A stretch of DNA of 64,000 nt from Cryptomeria japonica (taxonomy: Eukaryota > Streptophyta > Pinopsida > Cupressales > Cupressaceae): assembly GCF_030272615.1 (NCBI RefSeq), contig NC_081413.1:337616802-337680801 (forward strand). The letters run 5' to 3'. A program made the position numbers and the translations under genes. The notes beneath the pieces were generated by a model, which was given only the letters and a program-made list of their open reading frames with translations, did not search any database and had not been told where the DNA came from. This document shows positions 1 to 10,558 of this stretch, one piece after another; the first letter of the stretch is position 1, and every line of letters begins with the position of its first letter.

Positions 1-531
1 TATGAGGAGACATAATTCAAGGATGCATTTAAGGAGGTAAAGCCCAAAGTAGCTAAGGCCACTAAAGTTGCTAAGGAGAATCCATCCAGTGGAGTCAAGC
101 CAAGCAAGAAACCAAAAGCCTCTGGAAAAGGCAAGGTAATTAAGAAAGTAAGATTCATAGTTAATCCTCCTATGTCATTAGATGAAATTGTAGATGAGGT
201 TATTAAGCATGGAAATTTGAAACCAATGCCTAAATGGTATGAAAATTTTGATGATAATGGAAAAAGGACTTTAGAGGAAGCTATTGTTAAGTATTTGAAT
301 GTGTACAGTAGATATCTAGTAGAAATTATGTCTAAAATACCTAAGAGCTTGTATTATACTTTGGAGATAAGAAGGAAAACTACAAATAATGAAGATGAAA
401 GGTTAAGTGAGTATGAAATTGTGAATTTATACCTGGTAATAGGAGCTATAGAAATAAATAGAATACTTCAAGAAGTTAAGCCACGCTTTAGAAGAAAAAC
501 TAGAGTCAATATGATGCAAGAGCATCCCTAG
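1..531 (+). pseudogene. C-terminal fragment of an unrecognised ORF, possibly retrotransposon-borne
   Basis: Frame 1 is open from the window edge to a stop at 529-531, apart from one in-frame TAA at 13-15. A methionine at 172 would start a 119-residue piece, but the frame clearly extends upstream, so that start is probably not the real one. Residues before it form a Lys/Pro-rich basic linker (VKPSKKPKASGKGK). After it comes a mostly helical segment with the motif YENFDDNGKRTLEEAIVKYL and a basic C-terminus (RFRRKTR). The linker plus helical segment resembles the 28.8-29.3 kb part of the element B ORF on the minus strand, which has EYFDDFSDSEKEEV followed by QEVIKYL. I infer it is a third, truncated member of that family. 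The match is short, so this is tentative. No known domain is recognised. Confidence 0.45.
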
Positions 532-3250
532 ATATAGGAAATCTTGCATCAACCAAAAGCATTTTCATTTCAGTTTGGATTTTGTAATTTCAGCATTTCA
601 CTTTGTGTTTTGTTGCATTTGTTCATCGGATCTTGCATAGCTGGATTTTAATCATGGACATGTTCATCTACCTTATCCCAATTCCATAGGTCATTTGGAT
701 CTTTTTTCTGACAAGTTACCATTTTCGGAATGTGGGATAATTTTATGGCCTATGCACTGAAGCCACTTGGATCTATTGGCTAATGGGAATCTTGCAAATC
801 ATTTCCATAGCTTTTGGAGCCTAATCTCATGTCCTTTGATTTTCCTTGGTTTGTGGAAAACCTTCCCTTAGGTCCACACTTAATTCTATGTTGTTTCTGG
901 AGGATTCCTTTTGATGGAATCTGACTTAGTTGTTCTACATGTTACATATTCTTTATCAAAATTTGTTTTCACATTGCTTTTGGGTGTTTGTAGATCAAGT
1001 CATATCCATGTTGATGGTCTGCATTGATTGATGTGCGCTTTTTTGATCATTTTCTTGATCTGGTGGTGTTCTTCGTGTAACACAACATTCTTGGTGATTG
1101 TAGCATGTTGCGTATGTTCAAGGCTTAATTCTTCCTGGTGTTTCTTGGTTGCGGTATTGATTTAGGTCTAGACCATGTCTTAGCCAACATTGTTTTGGTT
1201 CGCATGTGTTGTTGTAGCATGCGAGGTTATTATTTTGTAATTTGTGTTGAGGGTTTAGCCGACCTTGAAATATAGGTCGATGATTTGTATAAATATATGT
1301 AATATTCATTTGAGAGATGTATCTGTGTTTTTTATTTCTGATTTAATCTTTTAGTAGCAGAGGAGAAGTGAAAAAAGAGTGTGAAGAAGTGGAAAGAGCA
1401 GAGTTTAAGTATATGTGCTTAACCAGAACTATAACCAAGCATTAGGAGATGCTATTTTTATAGTTCATGTAATTCAGATTGTTGTTTGATCATTGTAAGA
1501 CAGTGAGTATTCCTCAGGGTTGTAGCCCTTCTTTTGATTTAAGAAATGGGCTCTAGGAAATGTGCCTAAATGCATGTGCATTCCCCATTGTAATAATTAC
1601 ACTTACTCCTAGCGAGGTATTATCTCATTGTGGGCAGTGATGTAGAGAGTCTTGGATTTTTTCCTATTCACTTTCTTGGTTTCTTGGCTTACTCAACCCT
1701 CTAACTCCTCAAGCCCATCCAATGGCACTTGATTGGGGTTTTGTTGTCTAGACCTCCAAGGTCTGATCCATTTTATCTTTCCTCCAAGGCATAGCCACTG
1801 ATATTAGACAATCAAATCCTCCTATTGAGGTTAGCACCTCAATCTCTACACACCACTCCTAGGGCTCCAACAACTCCTGCAAGGATCACAACACACCAGC
1901 TCCTACAATAGGTTCAATATTCATTTAGATAGTTCCTTTGAAGTATTTTAGGGGTTTTATCACCTTTGGTCCCATCACTAATATTTTCCAACCTCACTTT
2001 TCCTCTACCGGTTACAAATAGGCCTAATTCAATTGGCCCTCCTATATTGGTTTTTAGGGCTTATTTTACAAACATCCCACACAAGGCCACACAAAAATTT
2101 CAGATTCAAGTACCCTTTTCAGAGTTGTATATGATACTGAATAATTGCATCTGGGTTTTCTGTACAACTATGGGAACCAAAACTACCTTATTTTCAAGGG
2201 TTTAGGCCTACCCGGGTGACCTGGAAAGATGGCTTTAAAACCCTTCACCTATAAAAACATCTGCTCAAGAAAATTGTGGATTCTTTAGGCACACTCAGAG
2301 GGATTTCCAACCATGGGTCCATTTCTCTTGTACCAATCCACACATGCTCATAATTTGCACATCTTCTACTGTCCTAACTCACTAAATCCCAACAGTGAGC
2401 CTAGGGTTTCATTGTAGCTCCTCCACCAAGGCCTTCAAAACAAAAAAACCTACTCTAAACTTATGTACAGACCCTAACCTATCATTCTAGTTGATTTCAA
2501 TAGGTGCCATCAATGGATGCTCAGGTTAGAGCCATTTTGCTCTTAAACCCTACCTTGTAAGGGTTTTACACCTAGTTACACAGAATGGATGATATCTCTG
2601 CAACTAAAGACAATCACTCCTACTAATTAAACTTATTGTAAATTAAATTCAATAAAATCTCATGTCTTACAATGACATCCTTCTGTCGATTCCGTACTAG
2701 ACCGTACCAAAGCAACAAAAATGAAGAAAACTGTCAAAACGGTGAATAAAACAAGATTTCTTGGAAACACAAAACTTGTTCTTGCATTCTAGATTCTCCA
2801 AATCATACAATGAAGTAGATTTTGTCTTATATGCTAATGGTTTAGTTGGTTCAACCAACTTTGCATTGCCAATCATAAAAAATGCATCTTTTGCAAAAAG
2901 TTGCAAAAAGTTGCTCAGCAAATTTTACATCTTTTGACACCTGAGATGCAACTTTTCATTCTAGTGCATCCCAGGGCTCCCAAAGGCCCTCAAACACACT
3001 ATAAGACCTAAAAATAGTATAATATACCCCTATTACATAATAACAATGATTTGGAGTACTACTCCAATGACCAAACTTAGCATTACAACTTCCTAGGTTG
3101 ATATCATCCTGAACACAAATGACACAATCTGAAACTTGGACAACTCAACCATGGCTCTATTGAGTCCCAAATGGTTGGTCCATTATTAAATCATAAAAGA
3201 AAACACACAAAACTTAGAAGAAAACAAAATTGCATGCTTGGAGTGTTAGG
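532..3250. other. Non-coding stretch, probably LTR or UTR sequence
   Basis: No convincing gene is seen. The short ORFs on either strand lack family motifs and look random. The part near 1,490-1,650 has an LTR-like look. The right part, up to about 3,250, lies just downstream (minus strand) of the chromovirus pol end and purine tract, so it most likely holds the chromovirus 3' LTR. I could not fix its outer boundary because no second LTR copy lies in the window. Confidence 0.35.
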
Positions 3251-3619
3251 TGCCCTGCACCATACTCCCCTGGGACAAAGAACTCAAGTCCCTTGAGTTA
3301 AGAGGTCTGCAATCTCCACTCCATGCTGAGGTATATCTAATTATGACATCCACATAGCATCTAAATCAGGTAACCCTTCCCACTTGATAAGATATTTCTT
3401 GTAGACTCCCTTCCTTGTCATCTTTACTACCTTGGTGTCCAAGATACTCTCCAACTTGACCAGTTGGCTTGGTGGCAAATCCCTCACCCAATATTCATTA
3501 ACTTGTGATGATATGTCCAACTGGTTTGTGGGTGACTCTCCCTTGTATGGATAGATATCACATACATTAAAGATAGGACAAATACCCAAGGTGGGAGGAA
3601 GTTCAACTTCATATACATT
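3251..3619 (-). pseudogene. Chromovirus integrase C-terminus with chromodomain
   Basis: This is the C-terminal end of a Ty3 chromovirus polyprotein. It shows the post-integrase segment (GICPIFNVCDIYPYKG) and then a chromodomain signature: ILDTKVVKMTRKGVYKKYL followed by IKWEGLPDLDAMW. In chromoviruses this domain targets integration to particular chromatin. The frame is the same one used by the upstream integrase, RNase H and RT. A TAG at 3620-3622 and a TAA at 3341-3343 interrupt it, and beyond the TAA the frame continues to about 3251. On the minus strand a purine-rich tract (aggggagt) lies near the end of coding, as expected for a polypurine tract before the 3' LTR. The lineage within chromoviruses is not assigned. 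Confidence 0.8.
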
Positions 3620-4771
3620 CTATCCATATTTGTGCACCACCTTGAAAGGTCCAATCTTCTTCAGCATTAGCTTGGTAGGCTGCCCTTTTGGAAGTCTCTT
3701 CTTCCTTAGATATGCTAACACTAAGTATCCAAATTTAAATTGCACATTCCTTCTTGTTTTATCAGCATTCACCTTATACTGCTCAGTTTTTTGTTGTAAG
3801 GTCTGCCTTACCTTATCATGCACTTCTTTGATACCTTCTGCAAAATTCTCACCTTGTGCACTCTTAGGTGCCATAGAACTAAGATCTATGAGCTCTAATA
3901 TTCCCCTAGGATGAAATCCATACACTATCTCAAATGGACTTTTACCTATGTTTTGGTTCACTGAGTCATTGTATGCATATTCTGCCTGACCGAGTACTAA
4001 ATCCCAGTTCTGCCCATGTTGTAATGTAAGACATATTAGCAAGTTACCCAATGATCTATTGACTACCTCTGTCTAACCATCTGATTGAGGATGATAGGAA
4101 GATGAAAAGGATAACTTGGTGCCCAACTTCCTCCAAAGTGTCCTCCAAAAGTGGCTTAGGAACTTCACATCTCTGTCACTAACAATGTTGATTGGAAGAC
4201 CATGAATTTTGACTATCTATTTGAAGAAGAGGCTTGAAATGTAGGTGGCATCATTGGTGCTCTTGCAAGGTATAAAATGTGCCATTTTTCTGAACCTATC
4301 TACCACCACATACACATTATCAAATCCCCTTGGAATTCTTGGCAAGCCTAACACAAAATCCATGCTCAAACATTCCGAAGGCCTTTGAGGTATGACCAAG
4401 GGTTGGTATAGACCTGCATTACTTGATGATCCTTTTGCTCTTTGGAAAATTGTACATTTCTCTAAAAACCTTCTCACTTTTGATTGCAACTTGGGCCAAT
4501 AATAAAACCTACCAACTTGCTCCAAAGTCTTATCTATGCCAAATTGACCTCCTTGATGCTTCTCTAGGATAATGTTTTGTCTCATAGAACATTAGGGAAT
4601 GCAAAGAAGATGTCCTTTGAATAGAAAACCCTCCTATATCATATATTCTGAATAAGAGACATGAGAGGTGTTAGAGAAATTAGAACAAACACTATATATC
4701 TCTGCAAAATCCTTATCATCCTTGTAGAGGTATTTTAACTCACTCAAACCCACACTTTGCAATTGTATCTC
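3620..4771 (-). pseudogene. Chromovirus integrase (Ty3 type), disabled
   Basis: Integrase inserts the retrotransposon cDNA into chromosomes. The zinc-binding region has the two His (QNIILEKHQGGQFG) but reads CTIFQ where the family has CxxC, so the second Cys is lost. The core shows the first Asp in SMDFVLGLPR and VVVDRFRKMAHFIPC, then the second in [15 protein letters not shown] is followed by TEVVNRSLG, containing the catalytic Glu, with a TAG between the two. Then comes WDLVLGQAEYAYNDSVNQ, a typical Ty3 segment. Several in-frame stops break it (4217-4219, near 4070, and two near 4,590-4,640), yet there is no frameshift relative to RT. It sits between RNase H and the chromodomain, the normal Ty3 order. 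Confidence 0.85.
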
Positions 4772-5137
4772 CTACATAGTCATGACTCTCCTACTTAGTG
4801 CATCAACTACCTTGTTTGTTGTGCCATTTTTATGCTTAATAGTGAAGGTATAGGATTGTAGGTATTCAACCCACTTTAGGTGTCTCTGGTTCAACTTATC
4901 TTGCCCATTAAGGAAACCAAGGGCATGGTTGTCAGTGAAAACTGCAAACTCTTTGGGCAGCAAGTAATGACACCACTTCTTCAATGCTTGTACCATTACA
5001 TACAACTCCAAGTCATATGTGGAGTACCTTTTCTTAGCTTCATTTAACTTATCTGAGAAGAAGGATATAGGATGACCTTCTTGGCTTAAAACTTCCCCTA
5101 TTTCCCTTTGGCTAGCATCACACTCTATTGTAAACAA
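4772..5137 (-). pseudogene. Chromovirus RNase H
   Basis: RNase H degrades the RNA strand during reverse transcription. It shows FTIECDASQREIGEVLSQ (first catalytic Asp), then FSDKLNEAKKRYSTYDLEL (catalytic Glu region), VFTDNHALGFL (second Asp) and the family-typical NGTTNKVVDALSRR at the end. It is in frame with the RT upstream, separated from it by one TAA at 5138-5140. A TAG at 4772-4774 separates it from the integrase linker. The active-site residues are present, so only the nonsense codons make it dead. Confidence 0.85.
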
Positions 5138-5920
5138 TTATTTGAAATTAGGCAATCTAAGGGTTGGCAGCTCTGCTATCTTAGCTTTCAACATTTCAAG
5201 CCCCTTATTGGCTTCTTCTATCCACTTAAAATGACATTTACTCCCTCGTTTGATGGTGTTGAGTATAGGAGCACAAACATGGCTAAAGTTTCTCACAAAC
5301 TTCCTATAAAAAGATGTCATTCCATGAAAACTCCTAACATCACTTATGCGCCAAGGTAAAGGCCAATTAAGTATTGCTTCTACCTTAATTGGATCCATAT
5401 TTAAACATCCTTGAGAAATAACAAAACCAAGGTAAACTAGCTCTGTTTCCAAGAACTCACATTTTTCAAGGTTAATTTTGAGTTGAGCCTCCTTCAACTT
5501 CTTCAAGACCATCTCCACATGCTTAAGGTGTTCCTCCTTGGACTCACTGAAGATCAAAATGTCATCAAGATACACAATAACAAATCTACCAATAAACTCA
5601 ACTAAGACTTCATTCATGAGCCTTTGAAAGGTACTAGGTGCATTGGTTAGACCAAATGGCATCACCAACCACTCATATAGGCCTGCATTGGTTCTAAAGG
5701 TTGTCTTCCATTCATCACCAAGTCTAATTCTTATCTGATGATAACCAGAATTCAAGTCCACCTTTTTCAAGTAGCTTTCTTCACCTAGATTGTTCAATAG
5801 GTCCTCAATCCTTGGCATGGGAAACTGGTACCTTATAGTGATCTTATTGATTGATCTTGAATCAGTGCACATCCTCCATTTTCCTCATTTTTTAGGCACT
5901 AGTACTGTAGGTACAACACA
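5138..5920 (-). pseudogene. Chromovirus reverse transcriptase, 5'-truncated by a nested insertion
   Basis: This is a Ty3 reverse transcriptase. Motifs in order: WRMCTDSRSINKITIRYQF, KKVDLNSGYHQIRI (first catalytic Asp), WLVMPFGLTNAPSTFQRLMN, and VIVYLDDILIFS with the YLDD active site. ECEF-type thumb residues (EKCEFLETELVYLGF) and the YRKFVRNFS connection follow. Upstream of residue 1 of the long ORF, the frame continues through VPKK and a TGA to CVVPTVLVPKK, and then stops abruptly at 5921, where copia element D begins. Protease and gag are therefore absent here and should lie beyond the right end of the window, on the other side of D. Confidence 0.9.
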
Positions 5921-6900
5921 TGATGGTATGATGAAAGAATAAGTATCTGGTAGAATACTGAGAGAGGGGGGTGAATCAGTATATTGAAAAACTGAAACAA
6001 AGTTTCGAAACTCAAACTTAGTCAATCAAAGTAAACATATATCAATAAAGATCAATATTCATAGGAATACTTAACATCAACAAGTTTAACTGCTATGACA
6101 ACTTTAACAGTAAATAACTTCAAAAATTATGTAAAAAAACAAAGCTCAATCATAACTCAACATATTCATCTCTCAATGCTGTTGCATAACATGCCTTATC
6201 AAAAATTAGCCATATCAATAAATAAAGTCACAACCACAAAAGCATTCACCACTTGACACAAATGTTTATACTTGGAACTCACAAGGATAGCTATCTGAAC
6301 TCTTCTGAATTTTTCCCTGTTAGGAGCCAAAGCCTATTAGAGCTTTACAATAAGTCCTATTAAGAACTAATTCCAGTAAGGAATCACCCGGTTAAGGGAT
6401 TTTACAAATATGCCTTTTCAAAAGCACAATACCCTGTTAAGAGTAACCTCACTAGAGGATTTAAGAATCCAAGCTAATGGACCACCTTGTTAGAGGCTTT
6501 AATGAGTAACCAATATTGTTAGAGCTCACTTAGTTAAGGGATTTAACTTCTACTATAATTGTTAGAAAACAACAGTTTTGTTGATCTATTTGAATAGCAC
6601 TACTTTTGCTTGATCAGATCCTTCTATAACCTTCAATCTGCCTTCACTCAAAGTGCAGATCCATTCACCGGTTTGGCAACTACACACTCAATAGGTTTTC
6701 TACCAACCTTGCCAACAACCTTTACAAGTAACTTCATCGACCTTAAATAGAAATCAATTAGATCAATAACACAACAAAAACCTAATTCTCATCATCAAGA
6801 TTACAAACAAGTCCATACAATATTGACTGTTAGAAATCATGACAATATTTTTCACATTCTTCAAGGCACTTTCAACCGCTTCATGATCATCGTTTCATCG
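5921..6900 (-). mobile_element. Copia element D, 3' LTR, first part
   Basis: The segment starts TGATGGTATGATGAAAGAAT and is closely similar, in the same orientation, to the LTR beginning at 62851. Shared landmarks are the gaggggggtgaatcagtat tract and the repeated gttagaggatttaa / aagggattt phrases. It interrupts the chromovirus RT at 5921. It is itself interrupted at 6901 by element C and resumes at 57910, where the sequence continues in register with the right LTR (cttcat then agactgtgtaa). Combined length is 980 + 422 = 1,402 bp. Immediately left of it lies acaca, which would be the target duplication. The partner copy is outside the window. Confidence 0.8.
6896..6900. repeat. Target-site duplication (left) of element C
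   Basis: The sequence catcg directly precedes the TGTTG end at 6901. The right counterpart at 57905-57909 is catca, one mismatch. The copia LTR sequence reads across the two flanks continuously when the 51 kb in between is ignored. Confidence 0.6.
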
Positions 6901-8274
6901 TGTTGTTCTCAAAAAATGAGAAACCCAAGTTCACCAGCAATTGATCTATGAAATAGCCAATTTCAATCTATGAAGAACATCAGGACTTGGACAACATAAC
7001 ATAGGATCCTAATGATCCTCTTGCACTTCAAGTTCTGCTAGACCTAGGGGGGGACACCCTTTGATGCATTAAATACAACTAGTTATAGACATATGGCATC
7101 ATCAACAATAAGTAGAGAAATATCATTCCACAAGCTCAATAAGTTAGAAAGCACTACAGATTGGCTAGATCTGTACAAGCAATAGATGAATAAGAGCTTG
7201 AAATGAATAGGACACAACCCCCAAACATGAAAGGAAATAGATTTCTTTAAAATTTATATGCTTCTGAAAATATCCCCAAATTCTTCAAAGATTAGTGCCT
7301 TATTCATTTGGTATGGAGTCACACACAAAACTGCAAATGCAAATCTCAGTTGCAAATCTATTTTCATAATAAAAATATCCTTGCATCAATACCTTATACC
7401 AATGCATTACTCAAATCATTCATAAAATCATCAGATCTTGGATACATATTTCATTATTTATGATTGATGATAGAACTTAAACTCTTCATTGAAGAATACC
7501 TACAAACAATCACAACAATCTCCTTGAGATGACAATTTCTAGCCTCGTTGAGGATTTAATTTGTAACAAAGAAATAAATATTTAAAGATAATATTGTGTG
7601 AAATATACTCATGCCTTACACAAGTAGAACCTACAACTATGAAACAATCTACAATTACTGAAATGTAACTCTATACCCTAAAAAGAACCCTAGAATTTTA
7701 CAAACTTAGAAAAGAAATTCAGAACTGGAAACACAGAATTGTGGAGCCTTCTCACAAAATTTTTGGAACCCTTACAAAATGAGAAGAATTGAGAATATTA
7801 AGAAGAGGGAAAAGATCAGATCTGCATCACAAATTGCCAAGTGTCCTCTTTCCCCAACTGAAAAAAAATTCTTTTCATCCTTCCCCACAGAAACTGCTCT
7901 CAAAACATCTGATATTGGTTGAAACTGATTGTAAAAACAAATTCCCCATTCCAAGAGCTTTCCAACGACATATAATACTTGCATATTTGGGTAAAAAATA
8001 CCCCTCTAGTGAATTAATCCTGGATGCAGACCAGTCACAACTAGTCATTTAAATTTTTGAATTTTCGCACTATAGTCTGACTATACATTTAACTTTGATT
8101 TTTCCTCTCTGCACCCTGCCATGTGTCTTCTTTTGGTTCGCTCGTGGATCCATCTGGGCACCACCTAACTTGCCACTCGAACTCTCCTTTGTCGCACATT
8201 TAACTTTGATTTTTCCTCTCTGTGCCCCGCCACGTGTCTTCTTCCGGTTTGCTCGTGGATCCACCTGGGCGCTA
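6901..8274 (-). mobile_element. Element C, left (3') LTR, first part
   Basis: This starts TGTTGTTCTC and is a diverged, inverted match to the 3' half of the element A LTR (41.7-42.89 kb). Shared landmarks include the phrase around gacctagggggggacaccc (7044-7062), the ccaagagctttccaacgaca stretch, and acccctctagtgaattaatcc. The LTR is broken at 8274 by Tat element E and resumes at 24852. A 111-bp unit is repeated twice at about 8087-8274, each copy containing a cacgtgtctt-type G-box core. No coding capacity. Confidence 0.7.
8087..8274. repeat. 111-bp tandem repeat in the LTR of element C
   Basis: The phrase atttaactttgatttttcct occurs at about 8087 and again 111 bp later, each followed by ccctgccatgtgtctt / gccccgccacgtgtctt and ctcgtggatccacctggg. 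A related copy is found on the other side of element E at about 25193-25270. Confidence 0.7.
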
Positions 8275-9374
8275 TGTGTGTGAAAAAGTGGTATGTAACT
8301 GCAAGCACAACACTTCAATTAAGTCATTATATGTATGGTTAGTAAATAATAATCAATCAATAATAAACCATAACAAAGCGACTAATTGCCTTCTAAAAGA
8401 TGCGAGTATAAGATTGCTCTCAGATTTTTATAAGCAATACCAGTGACTAGACTACACCAAGATGAAGGATTTAATCTATATGATATTAACTATATGGATG
8501 CAAAATGGATGAATAATTCAAGCAATATGGATGTAAAATGGATGCAAATAATCTAAAAAGCATAATAATCTGACTCCAAAGCAAAATTAGTGTGATAATA
8601 ATCTTCGAGTGTGTTCTCAAAAATCTTTGGGGTGAATTGGAATGAGAGCTGAAGACTGAATTTATAGAGAATTACAAAAGAAAAAGCTCAATTTAGGATT
8701 AATTGAAAATAATTGAGAAATCAGGTTTAGTTAACCTTGAGATAGATTCCAATTATAGTTTAATTGAAATGCATTCAAATTAGAAGTCCAAGTTGCATTG
8801 GAAATAATATTAAATTAATTCCATGCACTTGTGATAAAAATAGATAATTCTTTTATTTATTCAAGAAAAGAGTCTTTTCAATGCAACTGAACTTCTTTTT
8901 CTGAAAAGCTTTGAGTTCCAATTTTAGAGAATAATTCAATAATTCAATTTAATTGCTTTTATGATTTCAAGTTCTAAATTTAGAAAAAGAAATAATATTT
9001 CAAGTTTGATTTCTCTTTCAATCCAATTCTTTTGTTTAATTTCAATTCAACTCTTGCTTTGTAATTAATTCCTCTTTTGTAATAAATTAATTCCTTTTGC
9101 ATGATTAAATGGCAATTTTATTAATAAATTAAATATGCAAGGATATTTAATAAATTAAAATAGGATAATTGATCAAAATGATATTCTGGGAAATGGTTCA
9201 ATTAATTAAATAAATATTTAATTAATATTGAGTAATTGATTTGCCATGTGATATTTGATGATTAAAGAATTAATAATGTGCTCAAGGTTGATTTAATTGC
9301 CTTTGGTTAGGACCTTGGTGATGTTGTCGAGATTAGGGGCCCATAGATTAGATGACCATTTTTAGGGTATTACA
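8275..9374 (-). mobile_element. Element E 3' LTR
   Basis: This starts tgtgtgtgaaaaagtgg and matches the right copy at 24449-24851 through gagctgaagactgaa. The right copy has an extra 20 bp or so near 24700. The end is proposed at 9374, where ttagggtattaca gives a CA terminus. That end is not confirmed, because the partner LTR is truncated. The sequence is AT-rich with many attaatt-type phrases. Confidence 0.55.
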
Positions 9375-10558
9375 TATGCCACTCTTTGAATTAATGTGTG
9401 AGTAGCATGTTGATTCAAAGAATGTGTGATGTCTAGAAGATGCCAGTTCTAAACTTGAATTATCACGACCTAGATGAAGAGCAAGGTGTTTAGCTTGATT
9501 CAAAGTGACAAAGCTGAATGAAGTCTGATTAAAGCGATACTATTCCCGAACTTGATTAAACTTAGGAATGATAGAAAACAAAAGATATCGAACTTGAACT
9601 TGATTGATCAAGAAGCGGATCTTACTGATCTAGAACTTGATTGATCTAGGCATAGCGATGATAAAAATCGATCTTGAACTTGATTGATCAAGATACGATG
9701 AGCGAAGATAAACTGTCTAGCTTGATCCAAAGTGATGAATATTGAACACCTGCTTAGATTGGGTATGACCAAAGATACTCTTTAAACCCTTGATTGAGTT
9801 TAAATGAATAATCGGCTTGATGAAAAGCCGATGAAACTGATTAACGTTAAGAGATTGATTCAGATGAAAGACAAATATCAGCTTGATTTGAAGCGATGAA
9901 ACTGATATGCCCCTAGCGATTGATTCGATTTAGATGATCGAGAGATCTCAACTTAATGTGAAGCGATGAAGCTGAGATGTCTCTTAGCAATAAGAATTGA
10001 TTTTCTTTAGTTGAAAAGATTTTTTGCTCGACTTTTGATAAAGATTAAAAAAAAAAATCTCGACATGTGAGATGTGAGGTCATAAGGTCATTAGTATGCC
10101 CCCTCGGGAATGAAATCGAAAGATAACGAGGGTACATTATAAGAAATTAGTGGCGATGATAGGTTATTTGAGCACAAATTGATTCTGAGGAATATATGAA
10201 AAATTTGGCATTGATTGATGAGTTAAGCACAGAGATGATCATAAAATTGATGTGTAGAAATAAAATTGAATTAAGATTCAGTGTTGAAATTGAGCACAAT
10301 TTGAAGAAAGAATGAGCATTTGATGAAAAGAGCACTAAGTGGTGCAAATTGTGAAATTGACTAGAAAAATGATCCTGAATTTTGATTTCCATCCTGAAAA
10401 TGGAATTAGAATGGTCAAATTAGCTAAGGGTACAATTTTCATGTCCATCGGAGCAAGTTGAAAAATTAGGTTTTTGGCTATATATGGGACAAAAGTGTCA
10501 TTTTCAAATCATTTTAACCCTCCAAGTTTGAAAATTCAAAAAGCCTTCTGTGAAGAAA
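9375..10558. other. 3' non-coding region of element E and upstream region of the PMD gene
   Basis: No gene is seen. It contains many dispersed variants of cttgattgatc / gcgatga phrases (9440-9990), an irregular short repeat. The phrase tatgccccctcgggaatg occurs at about 10095. The right end holds the likely promoter of the antisense PMD gene. Confidence 0.5.
10479..10485 (+). promoter_or_regulatory. Putative TATA box of the PMD gene
   Basis: The sequence ggctatatatggg lies about 75 bp upstream of the proposed PMD start codon at 10559. The spacing suits a TATA box with a 40-50 nt leader. Motif and position only; no other support. Confidence 0.4.

Noticed and set aside
1118-2921. Small ORFs in the first 3 kb after the edge fragment
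   Set aside because: No motifs, different strands, typical random lengths for AT-rich non-coding DNA.
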